Positions 12,201 through 19,900 of a stretch of 64,000 bases of DNA are shown here, piece after piece (within the stretch, counting starts at the first letter, position 1; every line of letters begins with the position of its first letter). Source of the DNA: Closterium sp. NIES-65. Taxonomy: Eukaryota > Streptophyta > Zygnematophyceae > Desmidiales > Closteriaceae. The stretch lies in NCBI GenBank assembly GCA_948144175.1, contig CANXME010002463.1, forward strand, positions 2,317,001 through 2,381,000, given 5' to 3'. Both the position numbers and the translations under genes were made by a program. The notes below the pieces were generated by a model, which did no database searches, had not been told where the DNA came from, and saw only the letters and a program-made list of their open reading frames with translations.

Positions 12201-12403
12201 TTTTCCACTGCCCAACCAGCGACCGACCGCACTGCGTTTCCCTGGTTACCTGACGCCGCAGCGCACGGCGCGATCGGCGCGGTGCAGAGCAGGGCGATCA
12301 GCAACGCCGCAGCAAACAGCCGACTGGCCGATGGCGCGCCACGATGATGCAGCCGCTGCCGACGCCAGGCCCCGCAACCGCCGCCGCCGCCGCCGCCCAT
12401 CAT
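1..12403 (-). CDS. Giant secreted/membrane protein with Pmp-type beta-helix repeats and GCC2/GCC3 Cys-rich module (3' end cut by window)
   Basis: Exons supported by splice sites and matching phases: 12403..12250, 11332..about 11250, about 9937..9426, 8678..8012, 6253..6081, 5697..5538, 4493..2870, 2127..2001, 1530..436, then 87..1 or beyond. The first exon encodes a signal peptide (hydrophobic core [20 protein letters not shown]). The next candidate has the Cys-rich opening typical of Pmp-like proteins ([12 protein letters not shown]). Middle exons repeat the chlamydial Pmp signature, GGA/GGG-I/V-x plus FxxN, predicting a right-handed beta-helix. A 42-residue exon (2127..2001) resembles an Ig-like strand pair. 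The Cys-rich exon follows, then a hydrophobic segment. Known: such proteins occur in algae and protists at the cell surface; ligand unknown. Inferred: a large extracellular helix anchored by C-terminal membrane helices. Exons between 11250 and 9937 are not resolved. Starts are chosen at the first of two adjacent ATGs. Confidence 0.75.
436..1530 (-). other. Exon encoding the Cys-rich ephrin-receptor-like (GCC2/GCC3) module
   Basis: This 365-codon exon of the giant surface protein begins and ends in phase 0. It carries a Ser/Thr/Asn-rich linker (runs of Ser then Thr, with NST sequons), then [32 protein letters not shown] and CLPCPNTT. That spacing is typical of GCC2/GCC3 or TNFR-like disulfide modules. 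It ends with [18 protein letters not shown] just before the membrane segment. The donor is GTGAGT after position 436. The family is known from cell-surface receptors; no enzymatic motif is visible. Confidence 0.8.
1600..1835 (-). repeat. Two partial copies of the 5' edge of exon 1530..436
   Basis: Segments near 1610-1700 and 1755-1830 repeat the start of the Cys-rich exon (DDSVLVEVV then SPFI) with their own CAG acceptors, separated by pyrimidine-rich intron. They are diverged from one another and from the main exon. Confidence 0.75.
2128..2460 (-). repeat. Partial copies of exon 2127..2001 in its upstream intron
   Basis: Two further copies of the segment encoding [14 protein letters not shown], with the preceding CACCAG-type acceptor, lie near 2200-2300 and 2365-2440. 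The copy nearest the main exon retains the longest match. They fit the exon-edge duplication pattern of this gene. Confidence 0.7.
2500..2820. repeat. Copies of the 3' part of exon 4493..2870, two of them separated by a palindrome
   Basis: The segment with TGTTGCCTTGGAAGGCC, also found inside the exon near 3020-3045, recurs at about 2545-2565 and 2610-2635. The two intron copies flank the palindrome at 2566-2584. A copy of the exon's donor end with the GGTGTCCCTGGGGTCGGTGC block lies at about 2770-2815. Confidence 0.7.
2566..2584. repeat. Palindrome TTTTGAG-TCGA-CTCAAA at a duplication junction
   Basis: A perfect short inverted repeat with core TCGA. The sequence on its left and the sequence on its right are copies of the same roughly 50-bp segment, including CCACTCGTTCTG and GTTGCCTTGGAAGGCC. 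Confidence 0.8.
2870..4493 (-). other. Large beta-helix (Pmp repeat) exon
   Basis: This 1624-bp exon of the giant surface protein carries at least eight Pmp-like turns, for example [33 protein letters not shown] and [16 protein letters not shown]. An Ala/Gly-rich insert and an Ala run (encoded by CAG/CTG-type triplets near 3080-3150) interrupt the helix. The end phase fits exon 2127..2001, so the junction codon is Trp. Confidence 0.8.
4502..5080. other. Intron with exon 5'-edge copies and G-rich tract
   Basis: Intron of the giant surface-protein gene. It holds partial copies of the start of exon 4493..2870 near 4575-4600 and 4745-4845 and a highly G-rich, simple-sequence stretch from about 4600 to 4720. 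I see no other coding segment here. Confidence 0.5.
5090..5230. repeat. About 38-bp tandem repeat, roughly four copies
   Basis: The block CACTCAATCCATCTCAGTTT recurs about four times with flanking GTTCCCCACTCTC. It lies in an intron of the giant surface-protein gene and has no coding sense. Confidence 0.8.
5300..5515. repeat. 43-bp tandem repeat with an adjoining palindrome
   Basis: Units beginning CATAGCTTCTG start at 5331, 5374, 5417, 5460 and 5503, an exact 43-bp period with nearly identical copies. Just to the left, at about 5300-5321, is an imperfect palindrome TTTTTAGGCGCCTTAAAAA; the CTTCTGTTCCC motif occurs on both sides of it. Confidence 0.85.
5755..5850 (-). repeat. Copy of the 5' edge of exon 5697..5538
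   Basis: A second copy of the acceptor-plus-exon start, encoding [16 protein letters not shown], with the GCAACCACAGGCAC block itself doubled. It sits upstream of the main exon in the intron. Confidence 0.75.
6160..6755. repeat. 248-bp tandem duplication with 32-bp palindromes at both junctions
   Basis: The 5' part of exon 6253..6081 with its acceptor and upstream intron recurs at an exact 248-bp offset. The junctions, at 6375-6406 and 6623-6654, are identical 32-bp perfect palindromes with the TTTTGAG-TCGA-CTCAAAA centre. A third, shorter exon copy ends near 6750. Each copy offers a usable acceptor in front of the segment encoding [18 protein letters not shown]. Confidence 0.9.
6842..7412. 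repeat. 49-bp tandem repeat containing GAGACGTCTC, about 12 copies
   Basis: Units carry TTTTGAGACGTCTCGACAC followed by GCATGCCAGCGCC and CTATCCTGAAAG. GAGACG begins at 6846, 6895 and so on to 7384. Copies differ by single bases. Each unit contains the left arm and core of the window's palindrome family but loses the right arm after CTC. Confidence 0.9.
7413..7742. repeat. 15-bp minisatellite, 22 perfect copies
   Basis: The unit AGAGGAATGTTGCAG is repeated 22 times without visible change, directly abutting the 49-bp array. Because the unit is a multiple of three and stop-free, several frames are open on both strands; these are not taken as genes. Confidence 0.95.
7840..8090 (-). repeat. Copies of the 3' edge (donor end) of exon 8678..8012
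   Basis: The segment AGTCTCAACACCG-GTA-CAGCGCCGGCAG followed by GCGGAAAGACGCCGC occurs around the main donor (8012) and again near 7880-7930. A looser copy of CAGCGCCGGCAG lies at about 7790. The intron therefore opens with duplicated 5' splice sites. Confidence 0.7.
8787..8867. repeat. Two adjacent hairpins in an intron
   Basis: GTTTGGTTGGG at 8787-8797 pairs perfectly with 8811-8821. CAATCTCCA at 8840-8848 pairs with 8859-8867. The local sequence is AT-richer than its surroundings, so it may be the remains of a small foldback element; no terminal duplication was recognised. Confidence 0.6.
9055..9115 (-). repeat. Copy of the 5' edge of exon 8678..8012
   Basis: A diverged copy of the acceptor and first codons ([10 protein letters not shown]) of exon 8678..8012, located about 430 bp upstream of the main exon start in the intron. 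Confidence 0.75.
9175..9480 (-). repeat. Three copies of the donor end of exon 9937..9426
   Basis: The segment encoding [12 protein letters not shown] and DNK with its GT donor occurs at the main exon end (9426), again at about 9283-9335, and in a shorter form at about 9180-9215. The block GACGCCATCAATGCGCCCAG is shared by the first two. Confidence 0.8.
9950..10470. other. Intron: purine-rich tract, direct repeats and a poly-T run
   Basis: From about 9950 to 10260 the plus strand is G/A-rich with diverged repeats of TGGTTGAGCATGGGTGAGCA. From 10305 to 10390 the block AAAATACGGTC-TGTTTTTGAAATATTTACC is repeated. A run of more than 20 T lies at about 10440-10461, followed by TTTGAGACGTTTCAGA, a decayed member of the palindrome family. 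No exon was supported here. Confidence 0.6.
10836..10970. repeat. GGCAT/GGCGT pentanucleotide satellite
   Basis: Near-perfect GGCAT repeats with regular GGCGT variants. A possible 25-bp microexon of the giant gene (GCACAATGGAGCTTGG onward, between CTTGCAG and GTGAGT on the minus strand) lies just left of it, near 10788-10815, but could not be confirmed. Confidence 0.85.
11100..11200. repeat. Palindrome TTTTGAG-ACGT-CTCAAAA between copies of a short repeat
   Basis: The perfect 20-bp palindrome at 11117-11136 is preceded by GCAGGCGGCAAGCACAG and followed shortly by GCAGGCTGCAAGCACAG and further GGCTGCAAGCACAGCGA copies. Confidence 0.8.
11250..11470 (-). repeat. Duplicated 5' edge of the Cys-rich opening exon
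   Basis: The exon beginning at 11332 ([20 protein letters not shown]) is repeated upstream at about 11390-11465 ([20 protein letters not shown]). A third, more diverged copy lies at about 11940-11985. Each has its own AG acceptor. Confidence 0.75.
11520..11600. repeat. Two palindromes flanking duplicated sequence
   Basis: AGGCGCCTCAAAAA at about 11525-11538 and TTGAGACGTCTCAAAAA at about 11563-11579 are each followed by TCAG-T/C-GGGCTC-TG, i.e. diverged copies of one short segment. Cores are GCGC and ACGT. Confidence 0.75.
11612..11945. repeat. 12-bp minisatellite CATGCCCCCATC
   Basis: Roughly 27 copies of CATGCCCCCATC with CATGCTCCCATC and CATGCACCCATG variants. The period is a multiple of three, so long spurious reading frames cross it on both strands. 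Confidence 0.95.
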
Positions 12404-12653
12404 CCGTTCAGCTGGGACCTCCGTTTCACGGGACTCTGGGGCGCTGCTTGTCCCAGAAATTCAGCTGAAGCGCGCCGCGCTCGCGAAGCTGGGGGTTCGC
12501 GGCGGAGATTACTACGTTAAATCCACGTTTACTACATCCGCCGCCGCAGGTGGTGTAACGCCGCCTGCGGCCTTACACGAAGGGTTGGCACGAGGTCCCT
12601 GCAGGGGCTGACTCCCGAAAGTTCAGAACCAACGAGGACGCTTGGTACGAAGC

Positions 12654-12960
12654 GTTATAGCGGGGGCCCGCAGCTTTGAGGTTGCTCCCCCTCTTTTGAG
12701 TCGACTCAAAAGTCAACTCGTTATAGCGGGGGCCCGCAGCTTTGAGGTTGCTCCCCCTCTTTTGAATCGACTCAAAAGTCAACTCGTTATAGCGGGGGCC
12801 CGCAGCTTTGAGGTTGCTCCCCCTCTTTTGAGTCGACTCAAAAGTCAACTCGTTATAGCGGGGGCCCGCAGCTTTGAGGTTGCTCCCCCTCTTTTGAGTC
12901 GACTCAAAAGTCAACTCGTTATAGCGGGGGCCCGCAGCTTTGAGGTTGCTCCCCCTCTTT
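12654..12960. repeat. 66-bp tandem repeat upstream of the giant gene's start, palindrome at each junction
   Basis: GTTATAGCGGGGG begins at 12654, 12720, 12786, 12852 and 12918, an exact 66-bp period. Each internal junction carries CTTTTGAGTCGACTCAAAAG (12693-12712, 12759-12778 with one change, 12825-12844, 12891-12910). The array lies about 250 bp 5' of the start codon at 12403, so it could lie in the promoter or 5' UTR; that role is inferred only from position. Confidence 0.9.
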
Positions 12961-13884
12961 CCCCGTCAATGGGTAAATGCGCGGACTCTCAGCGCCTCCC
13001 CTCTCCGCCACGAGGCGCGGACACCCGCTCAGTCCGTTTCCCCTTGCTGCGCGCAAGCTATTCAGCAATACCAATCTCCGTCGATGCGTCACGACAAGGC
13101 GGTGCCCTTCTGCTGCTATAATTCACGCTGCAATCACCCATTTGCCTGTAGCCTCTCGTCTGTATCAGGTTCTTCGATACAAGCTGGAATTGCGGCAGTA
13201 GGCTCTCGTTCTTTCGGAAAAACTACGACTGCGTCGCACGCAACGGGAAAAGAGGGTCGACACTTCTCGCGACACTCTTAAAAACTCGCCGCAGTCAGAA
13301 CAGGCGGAGCACATTCCTCCCATAAAAAGACCTAATGCACACACTCAGTTGCATTAGGACAAGCCGAGCCATTCCTCCTAATGCAGTGGTTTGTTGTACA
13401 GTCCACTCACCGAGCTAGGGCTGCACTATTACTCAGTGCCAACGGAACGTGCGACAATGGGCCAAGTTGTGCCAACAGTGCGTGGAGGTATGGGCTTTTG
13501 GTTTGCTTGTCACGTCGCCCAGATTTCCCACAGCGCACCGCCGAGCCTAGCAGAAGGACCAACCACCACCGCCACCGCGAGGCGCCGAGGCTCCGTAGTG
13601 GTGGCTCGTTACAGTAGTACAGTGTACAGTGTCAACCGCACGGGGTGGCAGAATTTGGTTCGGTTTGTTGTTGCGGCCACAGAAGCGTCAACACTCCAGG
13701 CGCCGCGACAAGGAGCCAGCTGGAGTGGTCCGAATTTTACACAGTAAAGTACAGCAAGAAGGCGTCAAGTGCCCTTCGTTAGCATCTACTACGTGCTTGG
13801 AAACAAAAAATAGGCACCATGAGCAAGCTCTAAATTACACAAAAACGCCCTTCAAATGGAAAAGCCCTAATCGTTAAGTCATGA
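12961..13884. other. Intergenic region, no gene seen
   Basis: About 0.9 kb between the giant surface gene's start and the 3' end of the next minus-strand gene. It is unique, mixed-composition sequence. Open frames here are short and show no domain signature. Confidence 0.5.
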
Positions 13885-16491
13885 TCAACGCTCTCTCCCA
13901 TCCTCGCAATCCAAAGCATCATCATCCTCAAAATCATCTGCTGGATCTGCTTCAACCCATGCACCTTCGTCATGATCGGGGGGATTCAAGTCCAACCTAC
14001 TGGTACGCTTCAAGTCAGAAGCGCCACCTCCTGCAGATGCCATGATCTTCTCTTCATATTCCTGAGCACAACAACACAAAAACAAAAACTGATAGAACTT
14101 CCACCACTTTTGCCCTCCGTATCCGCACACAAATGCATGTGCGCGGTGTTGAACACACACACCCCAATAATCACGCAGGAGCAGATATCCAGCACAAAAG
14201 CTGGCGACTCACTCGAATCCGTGTCCGTTGTTCCGCCAGCAGCTGAGCCGCCTCCAGCACTGATATCACTCGAGCACACCGCCCAGGCGCCCCAGCAGCC
14301 CCGGCAGCCTCGGAAGTCCCGGAGGCTCCCCCAGAAGCCCCCCCAGCAGCCCCAGTAGCCACATCTATCATGTCCTGAGAAGATTTGAGCTGAGCACTGT
14401 GCACAGCATCCCTGCCATCACCATTACCCACACCACCACCGCCACCATCACCATCACCAATCTTTAACACTCTCCCCAGCCGGACAGCTGCACGGTCCGC
14501 CTCCCACATCAAGTCCCTCCTGACCTTCTCCCGGGCTGCCCGAACTCCTTCCGGCGAAATCTTTTCATCTGCCCCCACACGCTCCAGCTTTCCATTGTGA
14601 AGCCGGTACATCCTTCCATCCGACCCCACACGAGGGGCGCTGGAACCAGCAGGGAGAGACACCCTCGTGCCAGCGCTCCCTGCACTCCCTTCTCTCCCTC
14701 CGCTCCCTCCGTTCCCAGCACTCACAGCACCTCCGGCAAAGCCAATACCGTTTGCGCTACCTGCACCCCCGCCTTGTTCCAGCCGACCCGCAGCTTCCAG
14801 AGCCGGGTCGTCGATGGTGGTTTCCACCGCACGGTGCAGCGACCAGAGGCGGCGCATGGCGACAGACGAGCAGGACGGCTGGAAGGACGACGTGCGCGTG
14901 CGCACCGATGCACCCAATGCAGCTAGCCCAGAGGATACCAATACACCTGATACCGATGCACCTGGACCAGAGGACGGCTTCATAGATGGTTTGAGGAGTG
15001 AGCCTGTGCTGTCCCCTTGGCTGTCCGCACCTGGGTCTCTGTACATATACATCTCCCTCTTCCGTTGTGTGATGTCCCCTTCTCCTTGCTGTGTGCCACG
15101 GCGCTCTGCACTTTCCTTGCGCTCTGCACTTTCCTTGCGCTCTGCACTTTCCTTGCGCTCTGCTCCTTCCGCCACCCTTTCTCCTGCGGGCGCGCCTTCT
15201 GCTCCGCCTGCTGCCCCGCCTGATGTAGCAGCAGCAGCACCAGCGGCGTCCATAGAAGCAGAGGTAGTGGCAGTAACTGCAGCAACAGCAACGGTTGACA
15301 CCAGTCCGCTGCTATCCCCCACCCCTTCCTCCACCACCTCTGCCATTCTGCCTTCCCCTCCAGCCCTATCCACCCCTCCCACTCCGCCTTCCCCTCGCAT
15401 CATCCCATCCTCTCCTGCTGCTCCGCCGTCCCCTCCCATCATCTCACCCTCCCGCCTTGCCACACGACTCGTCGTCGAATCTGCTCCATCCTCCACCATC
15501 CTCCCCATCATCGCCTCTCCCTCATCCCCTCTCATGCCGCTCACACCAGACGAAGCAGCAGTAACAGCACCAGCATCGCCTTTCACGTTCCCTCCCCCAC
15601 TCTCTCTCCTCCCCGAAACCCTAAACGCGACACTCGCGCTGTCCGCTTCCTGCTCGTCCGCATCCCCCGCCGCCTGCTGCGCCGCGTGTGCCGCTAGCAG
15701 CGACTCGACCCGCTGCAGCTGCGCGTGCAGCTTGCGCACCTGCGCGGACAGCTTCGCGCCGCCATCGGGGAGTGCGAGTCGGCCCGCGGTCACCCTTGAC
15801 AGCAAATACTGCGCGATCAGGGGCGCATCGGGAAGGCAGAATAACCAAAAAGTCAAAGGGTGTTGTTGGAAAATCTCAAAAACACCCTCCGCGGTTACCC
15901 GCGACAGCAGAGACTGCGCGATCGGGGGCAAATCGGGGCGGGGGAAACCAGATGGAGGACTTTCAAGATCGAAAAAGTGCGAACCTCACAAGCGACGTCC
16001 GTATGGGCAACACGCAGCATACGCGATGCGATCACAACCGTTAGAATAAGCCCGGTCATAACAACCTCCTGACTTACCTCCTGGCCTTTGAGTTTCCGCA
16101 AAAAGCGCCTCTTTTCCTCCTCGAGCATGTCGCTGCTGTCGGCCCATCCCGCTGATCGGATAATACCCGTCGTTGGTAGCGACGTCGCTGATCATACCCG
16201 TGGTTATCTTACCTTCTGTCCTTTAAGCTTACAGGCGGCGCTTTTCCTCCTCGAGCCTGTCGCTACTGTCATCCCAACCCGCTGATCGCAGAATACCCGT
16301 GGTCGGTAGCGACCTCTGGTGTGCGCTCTGCTTACCTCCTGTCCTTTGAGTTTCCGCAATAAACGCCGCTTTTCCTCCTCGAGCTTGTCGCTGCTGTCGT
16401 CCCATCCCGCAGATCGCAGAATACCCGTGGTTGGCAGCGACGTCGCAGATCGGTGCGACTGAAGCTGCGACGACGACAGGAAACTCGGCAT
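13885..16491 (-). CDS. Unrecognised protein with coiled-coil segments and long low-complexity linkers
   Basis: I do not recognise the family. First exon 16491..16336 encodes 52 residues ending in a charged helix (KLEEEKRRLLRKLKGQE) before a GTAAGC donor. The large exon runs from about 15850 to 14213: a predicted coiled coil (KLSAQVRKLHAQLQRVESLL), long Ala/Gly/Ser/Glu-rich stretches including three ERKESA repeats, and a more conserved-looking block (GRMYRLHNGKLERVG, then a Lys/Arg-rich helix). The last exon 14061..13885 joins in phase 0 and ends very acidic (DDFEDDDALDCEDGRER). The link between the first exon and the large exon is not resolved because both edges are duplicated. No signal peptide or membrane segment. 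Possibly a scaffold or cytoskeletal protein; this is a guess. Confidence 0.5.
15850..15960 (-). repeat. Copy of the 5' edge of the large exon of the unrecognised gene
   Basis: The segment encoding IAQSLLSRVTA near 15890-15935 is a diverged copy of IAQYLLSRVTAG at about 15785-15820, the start of the large exon. The two are separated by AT-rich intron-like sequence. Confidence 0.7.
16070..16335 (-). repeat. Two extra copies of the donor end of the first exon
   Basis: Beyond the main exon (16491..16336), segments at about 16205-16320 and 16075-16195 again encode TTGI-RSAGW-DS--LEEEKRR and KLKGQ and end near GTAAG donors. Three donors in a row are thus available to the first intron. Confidence 0.8.
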
Positions 16492-16931
16492 GGCGACGAG
16501 CAGAATGTGCTGCGGGGATCTGTGATGCTACATGCGAAATGAATCCGACAGTCTGCGACGCTGTGCGATGCGACTAAAAGGGACAAGATGCGCGACGGGG
16601 ACACAGCGCGGGATGTCACCAGGAAAACTAACGACGACAGTGGTGTTGGTGAGAATGAACATGCATGTCGGCGGAGTAAATAAGTGAACGCGGTCAGGCG
16701 TAAGTGACTGGGACTAAAAAAAAAAAAACTTTTCGTTAATCGTGATGATTCTATAAAACGCCTCTCATGCAACTTAACCACATGATAGCAATGCATATAT
16801 ATATATATTTAAATAAAGCCCAAATATATGACATGGTACTTCATTCCAGCATTCAAATCGTGTTTGCACAAGAGAAGACATAAACACTTGTGTAACGCAT
16901 TACGAGAATTCGGTTTTCTGAATAGATGCAC
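16492..16931. other. Intergenic region up to the copia remnant
   Basis: Presumed 5' flank of the minus-strand gene ending at 16491. It holds an A run at about 16718-16729 and a short TA repeat near 16795-16808. No gene seen. Sequence similarity to the downstream copia element begins close to 16932. Confidence 0.5.
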
Positions 16932-19900
16932 GCAGTCCGAGCACAAGGTCAAGGCCACAAGGCCAGTTCACATGCAGGAGTACACATATGTATATATATA
17001 TAAGGCTAAACAAGCAAGAGCAGGTATATATATTTATATATGTAAGAGTACAAGCAAGGTCAAGAGGTGAGCAAGTGAGGCAAGACAAGTACAAGACCCA
17101 GCTGAGTGCAGAAGCGCTGATGATCACAAGGCGGAAGTGCCTTGGTGAAAACATCAGCAGTGTTGGCCTCAGAGGCCACGTACGCAAGTCGCAACTGACT
17201 ACGCTGCTGTAGCTCACGAGCGACGAAGTAGCGAAGAGCAATGTGCTTTGTTCTGTGCTCCAGTCTCTGCTCTCGACACAAGGCCATCATGGCCTTGCTG
17301 TCTACGTACAGCACTGGAGGAGAACGAGGCGGCTCTCCAAGGTCGGTAAGCAGGTAGGTGAGCCAGCGAAGCTCCTGTGCAGCCATGGCCCCGGCGTAGA
17401 TCTCAGCCTCACAACTGGAGCCGAGAACAGAAAACGAGCGAGTAGCCCGCCACAAAACAGAGCCAGAACCAAGGCTGAAGGTGTAACCTTGTGACGACCG
17501 CTGCGTAGCCTGGTCGTCAGCCCAAGAAGCGTCCGCGTGCCTAGTGAGGACCACTGGACTGCGCCCTCCAAGCACTAGCCCCATGCTTGACGTACTGCAC
17601 AAGTAGCGCAACACCCTCTTCGCTGCAGCCATGTGCTCTGGTCTGTATCTCCCAGGAGCAACATAGCGTGCAAGAATGCTAAGAGGGTATGCAAGGTCAG
17701 GTCATGTGCAGGTCATCAGGTACTTGAGGCAGCCAACAAGCTCTAAGTACGGGCCACTCGACTCTACAGACTCATCCGAAGGCAGAGCTGAGAGCGAGTG
17801 GTGAGTAGACAGAAGAGTGGCCTGAGGCGAGGAGTAGGACGAGACGCAAGCTCACGACGCTCAGCAAGACCTCTAGTAGGACCAGTGTACGGAGAAGGAG
17901 TAGGCAGCGGGGAGGCCGGCGGTAATCGTGACTGTGACTGGACAGGCGGTGGACACTCTAAGGGAGGAGGAAAACTAAGAACCTGCTGAAGGAGCGGAAA
18001 AAAATACGGCCGAGGCCGCGCGGCGACTCCAAACACAGCACGGACAGCACCAGCACCCCCAGCGGCAGCACCAGCGCCAACAGCACCTCCAGCTGTAGTA
18101 CCTCCAGCAGCACCAGCAGCAAGACCGCCGTCAGGACTAACAGTAGTAGCCTCAGCACCAACTCCCGTAGCAGCTCAAGCTCCTGTCGCACTCGCAAGCC
18201 TAGCTGCTCCAGCACTCCCAGGACGAGCACCTCCGGAACCGGCGGCACCAGCACCCTCAGCAGCCGAAGAAGCTCCAGCTCCAGCAGTACGCCTCCAGCG
18301 CCGGGCAAACCACTCGCGTAGATCCAGTGGAGAGAGTGGCTCCCGCCGAGACGAAGCACCCGGAGAACCTCCAGGCCCAGCACCGCCAGACGCCAAACTA
18401 GCAGGTCTAGCGACCGCTGGCTCCGCACCTCCAGGCTCAGCAGCACGTGACGTAGCACCCCCAAGCTCAGCACCCCTTGGCGAAGGACCCCCAGGCTCAG
18501 TACCCCCACTCTCAGCACCCCCAGGCTCAGCACCCGCAGTCGCAGCACCCCCAGGCTCAGCACCCCCAGGCTCAGCACCCCTAGGCGCAGCACCCACTCG
18601 CACAGCACCCCTAGAGTCAGCATCCCCAGGCTCAGCACCTGCACCAGTACCAGAGTCACCAGCAACCTCGACCGGCTCGACTGCGTCTACCTGGGACACA
18701 CCTGAAGGGGCAGGACCATGAGGGAGGAGGGGGTCTACTGGGGGAGGACCCGGCACAAGGAAGAGCGGAGGCGGGGGGAGGGAAGCAGTGCGGTAGAGGA
18801 AGAGACGGTAGTACGGGACGGACTCTTCAAAGGTGACGTCCTGGGAGGACAGAACACGACGAGAGGAGGGGTGGTAGAACTGCCACCCTGGCGCGCCAGG
18901 GGGGAAGCCAAGGAAGACACAAGGAGCAGCACGAGGGGACAGCTTGTCCGCAGACAAGTCGCGGACAAACGCCAGAGATCCCCAGACACGGAACGCAGAC
19001 GCATCGCCGACCTTCCCCGTCCACAGCAAAGCTGGGGAGGTCTCCGGCAGGGAGACCCTGGGGTGAAGGTTGATCTGATGCGCCGCGTACCGAACCGCAA
19101 ACGGCCACAGAAAATGGGGGGCAGCCGCATGCATCATGGACGTACGAGCGACGTCCATGACCATGCCAATGCGGCGCTCAGCAATCCCATTTTGCTGTGG
19201 AGAGTCCGGAAGCGTAAAGGTCTGGCGGATGCCTCGCGCACGGGAGTAGGCTCGTAGAAGGCCGGAAAAGAACTCCCCGCCTCGGTCAGAGTGCAGACGC
19301 AGAACAGGAAAGTCTGAGTCGAAGATCCTCCTGAGCTGGAGACGAGCTGCGCGGATCCAGTCGATCAATACCTCAGTGACATCGCCCTTGCTGCGCAAGG
19401 GGAAGACTGTGGTGTAACGCGAGTAGTCGTCAACCACCAGCAGAAAGTAGCGCTCGTGACCCTGTCCACAGACGCCGGTCGGGCCCCACACGTCCATGTG
19501 AAGCGTCTGCAGCGAGGCCTCTGTCGGGGGAAACTGAGAGGAGTGAGGGGCAGCCCGTAGCCGCCCCTCGACACTATGGACGCTAGAAGGACCAGGCCCC
19601 GGAGGAAGGGGAGGGAGGGACCGGGGAAGACCAGAGACAAGGACACAGGAAGCCATGCCTCGGAGACGAGGCAAGGAGGGGTGACCAAGGCGGTGGTGGG
19701 ACAGGAGAGTCTCGTGAGACAGGAGGCGACACGAGCAGGGGGCAGACTCAGGACCAGACTTGGACGCTGCAGCAAAGACCTTACTCGATGCAGCTACCTG
19801 ACCAGATGCAGGGACAGGAGGAGACTCAAAGGTGAGGGTGTAGAGGCTCGACCCCGGCCGACGCGTAAACGTGGCCATGTGCCTGCCTGTGCGAGCGTCC

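Noticed and set aside
1-12403. Bacterial (chlamydial) origin of the window because of Pmp repeats
   Set aside because: Introns, plant-type neighbours and copia elements show a eukaryotic nuclear genome; Pmp-like proteins are known in algae.
14667-16049. 460-codon plus-strand frame opposite the unknown gene
   Set aside because: Pro/Ser/Ala-rich mirror of the minus-strand GC-rich coding sequence; only the minus strand has consistent splice sites and phases.
16795-17045. TATATA runs as promoters
   Set aside because: Simple TA repeats at the edge of the copia remnant; no gene start follows at a sensible distance.
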